Of a stretch of 51,184 nt of DNA, positions 8,440 through 17,575 are shown in pieces. The stretch's first letter is position 1, and each line of letters opens with the position of its first letter. The notes below the pieces were generated by a model. That model did not search any database and was not told the origin of the DNA. It saw nothing but the letters and a program-made list of their open reading frames with translations. The stretch spans positions 1 through 51,184 of the forward strand of contig JAJTER010000025.1 in assembly GCA_021299835.1 (NCBI GenBank). Reading direction: 5' to 3'. The stretch comes from Saprospiraceae bacterium (GTDB lineage: Bacteria; Bacteroidota; Bacteroidia; Chitinophagales; Saprospiraceae). The translations under genes and the position numbers were made by a program.

Positions 8440-9541
8440 TTAGTTTTCGGAATCATCAGGATTTACACCATCCATCATGAGAAAGGCTTTTAAAAATGGT
8501 TGTAAATCACCGTCGAGTACGGCATCAGTTTGGGATGTTTGGTATTGAGACCTATGATCTTTTACCCTTCTATCATCTAAAACATAACTTCTAATTTGTG
8601 AACCCCACTCATTTTTCATTTTACCAGATTCCACTTTTGCTCTTTCAGCCAACTGCTTTTGTAGCTCAAGTTCATAGATTCTAGATTTAAGCAATTGAAT
8701 GGCTTTTTCTCTATTTTGATGTTGAGATCTTTCCTGCTGACATTCTGCTACTAAACCAGTAGGTAAATGTCTTACCCTTACAGCCGATTCAGTTTTATTT
8801 ACATGCTGACCACCCGCACCACTTGCTCTGAAAGTATCCCAATCTAAATCAGCGGGATTAATTTCAATTTCAATAGTATCATCGACACTGGGGTGAACAA
8901 AAACAGAACAGAAAGAAGTCATCCTTTTACCTTGTGAATTATATGGACTTACCCGGACTAACCTGTGTACTCCATTTTCACCTTTCAGCATACCATAGAC
9001 ATAGTCTCCGGTAATCTCAATTTCCGCAGATTTGATACCAGCTACATCACCTTGAACCTCAGATAGTGCGGTAACTTTAAAACCTGACCTTTCAGCCCAC
9101 CGGACGTACATTCTAAAAATCATTTCTGCCCAATCACAGGCTTCCGTTCCACCTGCACCGGCATTAATTTCAAGAATAACACCAAGTTCATCTTCAGGTC
9201 TATTGAGCGTTCTATGAAATTCTAAATCTTCGAAAGCTAAAATAGCCTCTTGGTATTTAGCTTCAACTTCATCTTCTGTAGCTTCACCTTCCTTTTGGAA
9301 ATCAAATAAGACCTCGGAGTCTGCTACTAATAATTTAATATTTTCGAATTCACCCAAATATTTTTTGTGCGTTTTAATCTCTTTCATCACCAATTCAGCT
9401 TTCGATGAATCGGACCAAAAATCAGGACTGGTTGAAAAACTTTCTTTATCTTCTAGTAGTAAAACTCTGTTATCTACGTCAAAGATACCTCCTTAGCGAC
9501 AACAATCTTTCCCTCAAATCTCGCAGTTGCTCGATAGTCAT
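8440..9541 (-). CDS. prfB: Peptide chain release factor 2, with programmed +1 frameshift
   Basis: RF2 releases peptides at UGA and UAA stop codons. The gene has two frames. A 20-codon leader (MTIEQLRDLRER..., ATG at 9541) ends at UGA (9481-9479). The slippery sequence CTTTGAC (9484-9478) then moves the ribosome +1 so that GAC (9480-9478) is read, giving a 366-aa product, the normal RF2 length. The Shine-Dalgarno-like AGGAGG (9493-9488) lies three bases before CTT, as in the classic frameshift site. The body has the catalytic GGQ in ASGAGGQHVNKTESAVR. The anticodon-mimic tripeptide, normally SPF, reads SPY (RVSPYNSQGKR). A simple open frame would wrongly start near 9393. A strong terminator follows. 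Confidence 0.97.
9478..9493 (-). promoter_or_regulatory. Programmed +1 frameshift signal in prfB
   Basis: On the minus strand the signal reads AGGAGGTATCTTTGAC. An internal Shine-Dalgarno sequence lies 3 nt before the CTT codon, followed by the in-frame UGA and C. It makes RF2 synthesis depend on RF2 level: low RF2 gives slow termination at UGA and more frameshifting. Confidence 0.95.
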
Positions 9542-9587
9542 TGGATGTTCTTTTTTTAAGTTTAACAATCAAATATTAATACAAACG

Positions 9588-10433
9588 TTATTTTTTAACG
9601 TCCAGAATTTCAAGATAAAACATTAAATCGGCATTCGCAGGAATAGAGCCAGAACCAGCTCCTTCTTCACCGTAAGCTAGTGCACTTGGAATATATAAAA
9701 TGGCTTTAGTACCCTTTTTCATCAGACCCATACTTTCGTCCCAACCTGGTATAACTTGTCCAGTCATTGCTTCAAAAGTAAAAGGTAAGAGTCCTCTTTG
9801 AAAAGAGTTATCAAACATAAAACCATCAGCAGCTAATATGCCGTAATAATTAGTTGATACTTTATTACCTTGTTGAATTAATTCCCCTGATCCTTCTTGC
9901 AAAATTTTGTATTTTAAACCAGAAGCAGTAACAGAATAATTTAATTTTTCAGATTTTGTCTCTTCGAAAAGCCCTTTTACCTTGTCTGCAATTTCTTTCG
10001 TTGCTTTCTCAATATCTGAATTAGGAATTCGCTTTTCAATGGTAATTTTATAAACTATAAACTTAGTTTTCTCGAAACCAGGAGGACGCATACCTGGTGC
10101 ACCCATTGAGTCAATAGGTATAAAGATACTTATACTATCTCCAACTTCCATTAGACCGAAAGATTCTTCAATAGGAGAAAGTTTTTTGGGTTCCTTTTTT
10201 ACGTCAGGATAAAGGCCAATTTCCGGATATGGCTCATTTGCATTAGTATTCATTAAAGAATCATCTGCATACATGGCATAACGAAGGTAAAGAACATCGT
10301 TGGGTTGAACTTTATTTCCACTTTTATTCTGAAAAAGTTCATATTTAATACCAGTACTTGTTTTTCCACTTTTCCCTTTTCCACAAGAGTTTAGAGTAAC
10401 AGCGGCGATCAAAAGGATGAATAAAATTCTCAT
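9588..10433 (-). CDS. Lipoprotein with two FKBP-type peptidyl-prolyl isomerase domains
   Basis: A 281-aa predicted envelope lipoprotein that should assist protein folding by cis-trans isomerisation of prolyl bonds. The lipobox LNSC places the acylated cysteine at C17. The N-terminal FKBP-like domain (about 27-155) is divergent. The C-terminal domain (about 175-281) is canonical: VTASGLKYKILQEGSG at its start, then GWDESMGLMKKGTKA, then IPSALAYGEEGAG with the active-site tyrosine, ending LMFYLEILDVKK. It lies between prfB (46 nt downstream) and nrnA (76 nt upstream), all minus strand. A -7 element at 10472-10479 suggests its own promoter. Confidence 0.9.
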   Translation of the reverse strand: MRILFILLIAAVTLNSCGKGKSGKTSTGIKYELFQNKSGNKVQPNDVLYLRYAMYADDSLMNTNANEPYPEIGLYPDVKKEPKKLSPIEESFGLMEVGDSISIFIPIDSMGAPGMRPPGFEKTKFIVYKITIEKRIPNSDIEKATKEIADKVKGLFEETKSEKLNYSVTASGLKYKILQEGSGELIQQGNKVSTNYYGILAADGFMFDNSFQRGLLPFTFEAMTGQVIPGWDESMGLMKKGTKAILYIPSALAYGEEGAGSGSIPANADLMFYLEILDVKK

Positions 10434-10471
10434 TAATTTAAGTTAAAAAGTTAATATTTAAAATAGGAATC

Positions 10472-10479
10472 CAAAAGTA
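10472..10479 (-). promoter_or_regulatory. Candidate -7 element for the FKBP lipoprotein gene
   Basis: The minus strand reads TACTTTTG, matching TAnnTTTG, 38 nt before the start codon at 10433. No clear TTTG is seen at -33. Confidence 0.35.
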
Positions 10480-10509
10480 ATGTAAAATTAGCGTATTTTA
10501 TAATCCATC

Positions 10510-11517
10510 TCAATTTTGAGATAATTGTTCTGCATAGAGAGGAAGAAGTTCTTTAAACTTCCTAACCGTCGATTTAAGCCCAATGAATGAAGCGGCACCT
10601 GAAGCATTTTTATGTCCACCTCCTTTAAAATGTTTTGTGGCTATTTCCTGGACTGAAAAATCACCCTTGGAACGCATTGAAAGCTTAACAATCGTAGGTT
10701 GTTCGGTGATAAGCACCGCTACTTTTATATTTTGAATACGCATTAACATATTAACAATCCCTTCTGTATCACCTCTTTGTATGTCAAAGTCTGCGTAATC
10801 CTCTTTAGTAATAGTTACCAGAGCCGTAGCATATTCTTCCAAAATTTCTAGCCGCTTGTTTAAACAATGTCCAATAATTTTTAATTGTTTAATTTCAAGA
10901 TTATTATGTAATCTATTTTGAATACTAACATCGTCTACGCCCCGATCCAACAGAGTGGCCGTAATTCTAAAAACCTTAGAAGAAGTATTATAAAGGAATG
11001 AGCCGGTATCCGATACTATGCCAACATAAAGAGCATCTGCCGTGGCAGGCACAAGATATTTTGATTGATCCAACAAATGAATAAAATCAAAAATAAGTTC
11101 AGAAGTAGAACTTGCTGTTGTATCTGATAAAATAAAATCCGCAAAATTTTCAGGAAACAAATGATGATCAATAACCACTTTAGGAGCAGTCTGCTTCATC
11201 ATTAAATCACCACATTTATCTATTCTGTCAAGTGAGTTAAAATCAAGGCAAAAGAAAATATCTGCTTTTTCAATAGCTAATTTAGCATGTTCAGGCACTA
11301 AGTCATAAATCACAATATCTTCAACACCAACCATCCAATTCAGGTAATTTGGGTATTCGGAAGGTAGAATAATTTTCACCGAATGTTGTTGAGCTGAGAG
11401 AAAATGTGCCAATCCCAAACTTGACCCTAATGCATCACCATCGGGATTCCTGTGAGAAAAAATCACAATATCTTTCGGTGTAGAAAGCAAATTTTTAAGT
11501 TGGTTAAGATTTTCCAT
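10510..11517 (-). CDS. nrnA: DHH/DHHA1 phosphoesterase, NrnA-like
   Basis: A 335-aa cytoplasmic enzyme of the bifunctional oligoribonuclease / pAp phosphatase family, which clears 2-5-nt RNA fragments and 3'-phosphoadenosine 5'-phosphate. The DHH domain metal ligands are visible: SHRNPDGDALG (H22, D26, D28), CLDFN (D92), DHH at 117-119 and GIVSDTGSF. The DHHA1 nucleotide-binding motif GGGHKNASGA is near residue 300. Length fits NrnA. Nothing in the sequence separates nanoRNase from pAp phosphatase activity. It is divergent from ndk with 71 nt between the starts. Confidence 0.9.
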   Translation of the reverse strand: MENLNQLKNLLSTPKDIVIFSHRNPDGDALGSSLGLAHFLSAQQHSVKIILPSEYPNYLNWMVGVEDIVIYDLVPEHAKLAIEKADIFFCLDFNSLDRIDKCGDLMMKQTAPKVVIDHHLFPENFADFILSDTTASSTSELIFDFIHLLDQSKYLVPATADALYVGIVSDTGSFLYNTSSKVFRITATLLDRGVDDVSIQNRLHNNLEIKQLKIIGHCLNKRLEILEEYATALVTITKEDYADFDIQRGDTEGIVNMLMRIQNIKVAVLITEQPTIVKLSMRSKGDFSVQEIATKHFKGGGHKNASGAASFIGLKSTVRKFKELLPLYAEQLSQN

Positions 11518-11588
11518 AATGATAATAAAACAAAAGCGTAAATTCGCCGCAATTTAAACACATTTATCTACAATTTAAAAAAATAGTA

Positions 11589-12011
11589 ATGACAACTGGA
11601 AATCGCACCTTTACGATGGTGAAACCCGATGCAGTAGCAGCGGGAAACACGGGAAACATTTTAGCTATGATCGAGCAAGCTGGTTATAAAATTGTTGCCT
11701 TGAAATTGACTCAGTTATCTGAGGCAAAAGCGGGAGAATTTTATGCTGTACATAAAGAAAGACCTTTTTATGGTGAATTGGTGTCTTTCATGTCCTCAGG
11801 ACCCATTGTTGCCGCAATTCTAGAAAAAGATAACGCTGTTCTTGATTTTAGAACACTGATTGGGGCTACCGATCCTTCTAAAGCGGAAGAAGGAACCATT
11901 AGAAAAAAATATGCTAAGAGTTTAGGAGAAAATGCTGTTCATGGTTCAGATTCTGACGAAAATGCTGCCATTGAATCAGCATTTCACTTTGCTGTTACCG
12001 ATATGATCTAA
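11589..12011 (+). CDS. ndk: Nucleoside diphosphate kinase
   Basis: A 140-aa cytoplasmic enzyme that transfers the gamma phosphate of ATP to nucleoside diphosphates. It starts [10 protein letters not shown], the NDK signature. The phosphorylated active-site histidine is H118 in [25 protein letters not shown] and [18 protein letters not shown] are the standard nucleotide-site segments. Length is normal. The stop codon directly abuts the stop of the convergent mutS2, leaving no room for a separate terminator. Confidence 0.98.
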   Translation: MTTGNRTFTMVKPDAVAAGNTGNILAMIEQAGYKIVALKLTQLSEAKAGEFYAVHKERPFYGELVSFMSSGPIVAAILEKDNAVLDFRTLIGATDPSKAEEGTIRKKYAKSLGENAVHGSDSDENAAIESAFHFAVTDMI

Positions 12012-14396
12012 TCATTTTATTTCAACTAAAGTTACGCCATCCCCACCTAATTTAGGGTCGGGATGGCTAATTTCCATTTCCACTCTATACTCTTTTAACT
12101 TCTTTCTGACTGCTTTGCGAAGGATGCCATCCCCTTTACCGTGAATTATCTCTATTTGGGATGAACTATTCATGAGAGCCGAATCCATGTACGATTCAAC
12201 TACTTGCAGCGCCTCTTGCATTCTCATACCTCTAATATCTAATTTATTTTCAAAAGCTGCTATCTTTTGAATTGTATCAAAATGAAGTGATTTTAATTTT
12301 TTATCTAAAGGCTCAGGACCCTTTTCTAAATCCCTCACATCAATAATAAGGGTTAAATCACCCATGAGTACATTCGCCTTTTCTTTATTAATGCCTGTTA
12401 AAAGACCTACCGCTCCGCCACTTCTTAGCCTGACATAATCACCAATATTCAAAATATTCGACGTTCCTTCCGCGCTAGATCCATAATATAGCTCTTCTTT
12501 TAAATCTTCAACTTCCAATACTTTTTTGGCTCTTTCCTCCCTCAACCTGATAGCCAGTTCTCTGGCTTTTTCGATATTTTTTTCTTCCTTAATCTCTTTA
12601 ATTAAACGTTCAACCTCCTTATTAACTAAACCAGTATCCTGTAATTCCTGCTGTTTTTGTTCAAGTTTGAATCTTTTTCTACGAAATTCGTAATCCTTTT
12701 GCATCGATTCATATCCCCGAACCAATTTATCTAGTAGATCTTGCTTTTCCTTAAGAGCCACTAAAGATTCCTTAACTGTTTGTTTTTCCTTTTGTAAATC
12801 GACCAATAATTCATCTACTTCCTTCTCACTTTTTCTGGTTCTCGATTGTGCATAAGTGATTACATTATCGGGCAAACCACTTTTCAACGCAATTTCGAAG
12901 GCATAAGAAGAACCAGGTTTACCTTCAATAAAATGATAGGTAGGCGTAAGATTATCCATATCGTAAGCCATATAACCATTTATAATACCTTCCGTATTAT
13001 AGGCAAATATTTTTAAATTTGAATAGTGAGTGGTAATAACACCAACCACTTCTTTGGTATTTAATTCTCTTAAAATACTTTCAGCAATGGCTCCTCCAAA
13101 TTGAGGATCAGTACCGGAGCCAAATTCGTCAATGAGTAGCAACGACTTTCTTCCCGATTTACGAATAAAGGAATTCATATTAATTAAACGGGAACTATAC
13201 GTACTCAAATCATCTTCAATAGATTGCTGGTCTCCAATATCAGCAAAAAATTCACTGAAGATACCAAACTCACTTAAAGGATCAGCAGGAACTGGAAGTC
13301 CGGACTGAACCATAAGTTGTAATAATCCCAATGATTTCATGGTAATAGATTTACCTCCGGCATTGGGTCCACTTAAAACTAAAATCCTGTTTTTTTCTCC
13401 CAAAGTCAATGAAAAGGGAACCGTTGGTTTACCCAATACTACATTTTTTAAAAATAATAACGGATGCCTGCCTTTATAAATTTTTATCATCGGCAAATCC
13501 TTAACAATAGGCTTGGTTGCCTTTAACTTCAGAGAAACTCTGGATTTTGCCTGAATCAGATCAAATTGAATAAGTACATCTTGAAATACTTTAAAACCAG
13601 GTGCATAAGGTCTTAAAAAAGCACTTAAGGCTTTTAAAATTCTATAGATCTCCTTTCTTTCCTCCTGTTCCAAATCAAAAACATCATTGTTAATATCTAT
13701 GACACCTTCTGGTTCAATAAAAGTAGTTCTACCTGTCGCTGATTCGTCATGAATAATACCTCTGATTTTTCTTTTGTGTTCCGAAGGCACACTCAATACT
13801 CTCCTACCGTTTCTGTATCCCTCTAAATTATCAGTTAACCATCCCTTTCCCCTGTAATCTTGGATAATCTGCCTAAAAACTTTATCCAGTTCTTTCATTT
13901 TAAACTGCATAGACCTTCTTATTCTACCCAGTTCTGGTGAGGCATCGGGCCTGATATTACCATCAGAATCCAAAACTTTGTCAATTTCTTTCGCAATGGC
14001 GAAATCGAAATGTAAAGATTTTATTATATTGTATAAATTAGGATAGATAAGGGTTCTTTCAGTAGTAAAATATCTGTAAACCATAGATACAGAATAAAGC
14101 TGCTTACTAATTCTTTTGAACCCCTCTTCAGGAAGAACGTAATCCTCTATAGCTAACATTTTTAAATCATCTCTTATATCCTCATAATTAGATAAGTTTA
14201 TTGTATCTGCATGCTGGATACCCCTCATGAACTCTGATACCTCATTTAATCTGTTTTCAATTAAGGCCAAATGTAGCTCCGGAGCAATGAGGTGAGCTTG
14301 TTCAATGCCTAAGTTGCCTAAACAATTGTTGGCAATTAATTCAATAATTTTATCAAATTCAAGTCTAACTAAAAAGTCACTTGGTTCGTAAGTCAT
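12012..14396 (-). CDS. mutS2: Endonuclease MutS2 with C-terminal Smr domain
   Basis: A 794-aa MutS-family ATPase without the mismatch-recognition domain. MutS2 proteins act on recombination intermediates and, in some bacteria, on collided ribosomes. The core domain is at about 1-290. Walker A GPNAGGKS is at 343-350, and Walker B LLIDEFGSGTD follows at about 420-430. A long coiled coil (about 515-640) replaces the clamp insertion. A KOW-like segment (GDYVRLRSGGAVGLLTG) precedes the Smr nuclease domain (about 715-794, LDIRGMR and IIHGKGDGILR). Length is typical. It is a single gene, convergent and abutting ndk, and divergent from aroC. Confidence 0.96.
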   Translation of the reverse strand: MTYEPSDFLVRLEFDKIIELIANNCLGNLGIEQAHLIAPELHLALIENRLNEVSEFMRGIQHADTINLSNYEDIRDDLKMLAIEDYVLPEEGFKRISKQLYSVSMVYRYFTTERTLIYPNLYNIIKSLHFDFAIAKEIDKVLDSDGNIRPDASPELGRIRRSMQFKMKELDKVFRQIIQDYRGKGWLTDNLEGYRNGRRVLSVPSEHKRKIRGIIHDESATGRTTFIEPEGVIDINNDVFDLEQEERKEIYRILKALSAFLRPYAPGFKVFQDVLIQFDLIQAKSRVSLKLKATKPIVKDLPMIKIYKGRHPLLFLKNVVLGKPTVPFSLTLGEKNRILVLSGPNAGGKSITMKSLGLLQLMVQSGLPVPADPLSEFGIFSEFFADIGDQQSIEDDLSTYSSRLINMNSFIRKSGRKSLLLIDEFGSGTDPQFGGAIAESILRELNTKEVVGVITTHYSNLKIFAYNTEGIINGYMAYDMDNLTPTYHFIEGKPGSSYAFEIALKSGLPDNVITYAQSRTRKSEKEVDELLVDLQKEKQTVKESLVALKEKQDLLDKLVRGYESMQKDYEFRRKRFKLEQKQQELQDTGLVNKEVERLIKEIKEEKNIEKARELAIRLREERAKKVLEVEDLKEELYYGSSAEGTSNILNIGDYVRLRSGGAVGLLTGINKEKANVLMGDLTLIIDVRDLEKGPEPLDKKLKSLHFDTIQKIAAFENKLDIRGMRMQEALQVVESYMDSALMNSSSQIEIIHGKGDGILRKAVRKKLKEYRVEMEISHPDPKLGGDGVTLVEIK

Positions 14397-14441
14397 AAAA
14401 ATTGTCTTTAACTTTCCGTGAGGAACAAATAACAGGGTATA

Positions 14442-14449
14442 TAAGTTTG
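14442..14449 (+). promoter_or_regulatory. Candidate -7 element for aroC
   Basis: TAAGTTTG matches the Bacteroidota -7 consensus, 50 nt before the aroC start, within the mutS2-aroC divergent gap. There is no exact TTTG at -33. Confidence 0.4.
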
Positions 14450-14499
14450 TTATATTGTGGTCATTTTTTAAAAAGATCTACTTTAAAAAAATTTAAAAT

Positions 14500-15582
14500 A
14501 TGGGGGGGAGTATTTTCGGAAAGCTATTTACCATAACCACCTTTGGAGAATCACATGGTAAAGGAATTGGAGTTATTATAGATGGCTGTCCTGCCGGGAT
14601 TGATATAAACATCGATTTTATTCAATCTGAATTACGCAGACGTAGACCCGGACAGTCAGCTATAGTTACTCAAAGGAAAGAAAATGACGAAGTTCAAATT
14701 TTATCTGGTGTCTTTGAAGGTTTCGCTACTGGAAGTCCTATTGCCATGCTCATTCCTAATGATGATCAGAAATCAGGTGATTATAGTCATATAAAAGATT
14801 CATTCCGGCCGTCTCATGCTGATTATACCTTTGAAGTTAAATATGGACACAGAGATTATAGAGGAGGTGGTCGTTCTTCTGCGCGGGAAACCGCAGCAAG
14901 GGTTGCCGCCGGCGCCGTAGCTAAATTGTTTTTAAATCATTTTGGCATAACAATTAATGCCTGGGTAAGCCAGGTTGGTGCTATAGGCATGCCTTATCCA
15001 CCCAATAATATTGATTATGGACTTATTGAATCAAACGATTTAAGATGTCCCGATCCAAAATTAGCTGATGAAATGATTCAGTTAATTAAACAAACAAGAA
15101 AAGAAGGCGACACCATTGGTGGTTCCGTAACATGTAATATCACAGGGGTTCCCGTTGGACTTGGAGAACCTGTATTTGATAAACTTCACGCTGAATTGGG
15201 AAAAGCTATTTTGTCAATTAATGCTTGTAAAGGATTCGAATATGGTTCCGGTTTCGAAGGAATCACTATGAAAGGATCAGAGCACAACGATTCATTTTTT
15301 GCAAATGATGACGGTAATATTGCTACAAAAACCAATTATTCAGGAGGAATACAAGGAGGTATATCTAATGGAATGGATATTTATTTTAGGGCCGCTTTCA
15401 AACCCGTTGCAACCATTATTCCAGCACAAGATTCTGTCGATAAATTTGGTCAAACTACAATAATTACAGGAAAAGGTAGGCACGATCCATGTGTCGTGCC
15501 AAGAGCAGTTCCTATCGTTGAAAGCATGGCTGCGCTGGTTTTAGCCGATTTTATGCTAAGAAATAAAGTCGTAAAATTATAA
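14500..15582 (+). CDS. aroC: Chorismate synthase
   Basis: A 360-aa cytoplasmic enzyme for the last step of the shikimate pathway. It uses reduced FMN to convert 5-enolpyruvylshikimate 3-phosphate to chorismate. The signatures are all present: [18 protein letters not shown] near the N-terminus, [30 protein letters not shown] and [18 protein letters not shown], with [16 protein letters not shown] at the C-terminal end. Length matches the family. The metallophosphoesterase gene begins 15 nt downstream on the same strand and is probably co-transcribed. Confidence 0.98.
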   Translation: MGGSIFGKLFTITTFGESHGKGIGVIIDGCPAGIDINIDFIQSELRRRRPGQSAIVTQRKENDEVQILSGVFEGFATGSPIAMLIPNDDQKSGDYSHIKDSFRPSHADYTFEVKYGHRDYRGGGRSSARETAARVAAGAVAKLFLNHFGITINAWVSQVGAIGMPYPPNNIDYGLIESNDLRCPDPKLADEMIQLIKQTRKEGDTIGGSVTCNITGVPVGLGEPVFDKLHAELGKAILSINACKGFEYGSGFEGITMKGSEHNDSFFANDDGNIATKTNYSGGIQGGISNGMDIYFRAAFKPVATIIPAQDSVDKFGQTTIITGKGRHDPCVVPRAVPIVESMAALVLADFMLRNKVVKL

Positions 15583-15597
15583 CTACAAGTTATACAA

Positions 15598-16089
15598 ATG
15601 ATTAGAGTCGGACTTTTAAGTGACACACATGGATTTTGGGACGAAAAAATAAAGAAACATTTTGTTGATTGTGACGAAATATGGCATGCTGGTGATTTGG
15701 GCAAGCTACCTGAAAATATGACGTTTTATGAAAACAAGAATTTTACCAGCGTATATGGGAATATTGATGGAGGAATATATCGTGTAAACTATCCGGAATA
15801 CCAAATTCTACAAAAAGAGGACCTCAAAATTGTCATTCTTCACATAGGCGGCTATCCTGGAAAATATACTCCATTGGCTAAAAAGTTAATAGTTGAAAAT
15901 AAACCTGACCTTTTTATTTGTGGACACTCTCATATTCTAAAAGTAATGAAATGCACAACCTGGGGACATTTACATGTGAACCCTGGAGCCGCAGGCCGCG
16001 AAGGTTTTCATCAGGTGCGTACCTTAGTCAGGTTTTCTATTGTTGGAAAAACCATTAAAGACATGGATGTCATACATTTAAATAATTAA
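15598..16089 (+). CDS. YfcE/MJ0936-type metallophosphoesterase
   Basis: A 163-aa cytoplasmic phosphodiesterase of the small calcineurin-like family. Metal ligands are clear: LLSDTHG (D9, H11), HAGDLG (D38), YGNIDGG (N57), a histidine in ILHIGGYPG and the final CGHSHI. The protein has only the core fold, so no substrate can be assigned; family members act on cyclic nucleotides or other phosphodiesters. It follows aroC by 15 nt. Its stop codon shares bases with the stop of the convergent gene at 16086. Confidence 0.9.
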   Translation: MIRVGLLSDTHGFWDEKIKKHFVDCDEIWHAGDLGKLPENMTFYENKNFTSVYGNIDGGIYRVNYPEYQILQKEDLKIVILHIGGYPGKYTPLAKKLIVENKPDLFICGHSHILKVMKCTTWGHLHVNPGAAGREGFHQVRTLVRFSIVGKTIKDMDVIHLNN

Positions 16090-16991
16090 TTCTTTTTTAT
16101 AAATAACAAATCACCTAAGTTAATTCTTATGGTAATAGGAGTCATTTGATCTTTTGGAGAGGGAATGAACAAAGTTCTAAGCCCTATTTCTTTTTGTTCC
16201 TTCACTTTATATTTTGGATGCAAAGGAAAATCAAGTTGTCCATTTTTAACTTGAATATCCATACCCATTTGAAATGGATTATCACCTAATATAAAGACTT
16301 CTGAATTATTTGCATTAAGGGTTAGAGACTTCAACTTGTCATCCAATAATAACTTGATTAGTCCATATTCTGCGTTAATATCAACATTTCCGTATAATTT
16401 TTGAAAAAACATATCTGTTCGTCTGGCATTCAAAGATAAATTTCCCCATAATTCAGTTCCAAGTAGATCACCAAAAACAGATTCAATGATCATGTTTCCG
16501 TGAATATTTTCTAAACCTATTTTACTAAATCTACTATTAATTTTAACCTGACTATTCAAATTTTTTAGCGAAGCGATACCGTAATTATTTTTAAGATAAA
16601 CAGGACATTCAACAGGAACTTTTATAAGATACACTACTTTTAAAATAGAAGTAGGTTGATCGCCTTCAACCATTAGATAGTTCCTGACATACAGATTATT
16701 TTTGACCCTTTGGATCATATATTTCATCTTTTCTAAATCTTTTGTAGCCAATTCTCTATCTAAATTTTTTGCTGTAATCTCCATTTGTATCTGAACAATA
16801 GGTTTATCCCATGTTTCGATACTCACCTCTGCCTTTTCACCATCAATATTAAGGCTATAAGCCTCTTGATAAGGAAAAGATTTATCGATTCTTTTAGACA
16901 CTATTTTAACGTTGCTTTGGGCATTTAACCAATAACCAAATATAGTCAAGAGACTCATTACCACTAAAAATTTAATTTCCCACTTCATCAT
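16086..16991 (-). CDS. DUF4097-like surface protein in a sigma/anti-sigma operon
   Basis: A 301-aa predicted exported protein. Residues 1-25 are a signal peptide or anchor (FLVVMSLLTIFGYWLNAQ). The remainder is rich in short beta strands repeated every ~18-20 residues (SLKNLNSQVKINSR, LENIHGNMIIESVFGD, LWGNLSLNARRTD, LYGNVDINAEYG), suggesting a right-handed beta-helix of the DUF4097 'putative adhesin' type. No catalytic motif is seen. It starts 9 nt after the putative anti-sigma gene and is the last gene of the ECF module, so it is probably an output or sensor of that module. Function is not known from sequence. Confidence 0.75.
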   Translation of the reverse strand: MMKWEIKFLVVMSLLTIFGYWLNAQSNVKIVSKRIDKSFPYQEAYSLNIDGEKAEVSIETWDKPIVQIQMEITAKNLDRELATKDLEKMKYMIQRVKNNLYVRNYLMVEGDQPTSILKVVYLIKVPVECPVYLKNNYGIASLKNLNSQVKINSRFSKIGLENIHGNMIIESVFGDLLGTELWGNLSLNARRTDMFFQKLYGNVDINAEYGLIKLLLDDKLKSLTLNANNSEVFILGDNPFQMGMDIQVKNGQLDFPLHPKYKVKEQKEIGLRTLFIPSPKDQMTPITIRINLGDLLFIKKN

Positions 16992-17000
16992 ACATCTATA

Positions 17001-17573
17001 TTAAATTCGTTGTGCCATATTTCGAATAATCCTTGTTTTTTCCAATTCAATTCTACGCAATTGCTGCATAATATTATCGGAATTACCCATTCTTCTAACA
17101 ATGTTTTCTAATTCTTCTTTAGCAGAAACCAAATCAGTAAAATCATTTACTAAAGAACATGAATTTTCATCCGGATATATTTTACATTTTTTTATATATT
17201 CATCTAATACCTCATTTATTGATTCCTGATCTTCCTCTAAATAACTAATGGTTTTAACCTGCGTATAGCCTAATTGTAGAGTATTCAATGGTTTGTTGTT
17301 AAACCAACTGCCTAATCCAAAACCTATAGCTAAAAGAACTGTAGCTGCGACGGTCTGAACTACCCATTTCTTTTTAATAAGTCTCATTCTGACGGAAGGG
17401 ATATTTTTTTCAATTTCAGCCCAAATATGCGGCGGAGCTGTTTGTTCTGGAAGTTGTTCAAGAAGAGGCTTTATGTTATTCTGATAATCCAAATCAAATT
17501 CAATCTTACTCCACAAATTATTAGGAGGCAAATATTTTTGATTATCCAATTTTATCTGATTAAAATCTTCCAT
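17001..17573 (-). CDS. Probable anti-sigma factor, single-pass membrane protein
   Basis: A 190-aa protein with one membrane span (about 71-88, VVQTVAATVLLAIGFGLGSW), a ~70-residue cytoplasmic N-terminus and a ~100-residue outer part rich in charged helix. The N-terminal part has two similar short motifs, LPPNNLWSKIEFDL and APPHIWAEIEKNI, of the kind found in Bacteroidota anti-sigma proteins. I see no zinc-binding HxxxCxxC. It begins 2 nt after the sigma-factor stop, the usual arrangement for a sigma/anti-sigma pair. The assignment rests on position and topology rather than a diagnostic motif. Two cysteines (KKCKIYPDENSC) may form a disulfide. Confidence 0.7.
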   Translation of the reverse strand: MEDFNQIKLDNQKYLPPNNLWSKIEFDLDYQNNIKPLLEQLPEQTAPPHIWAEIEKNIPSVRMRLIKKKWVVQTVAATVLLAIGFGLGSWFNNKPLNTLQLGYTQVKTISYLEEDQESINEVLDEYIKKCKIYPDENSCSLVNDFTDLVSAKEELENIVRRMGNSDNIMQQLRRIELEKTRIIRNMAQRI

Positions 17574-17575
17574 AA

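Noticed and set aside
9393-9393. Start of prfB at the first in-frame Met/GTG near 9393
   Set aside because: It would remove the N-terminal domain of RF2. The leader, slippery site and upstream frame give the full 366-aa protein.
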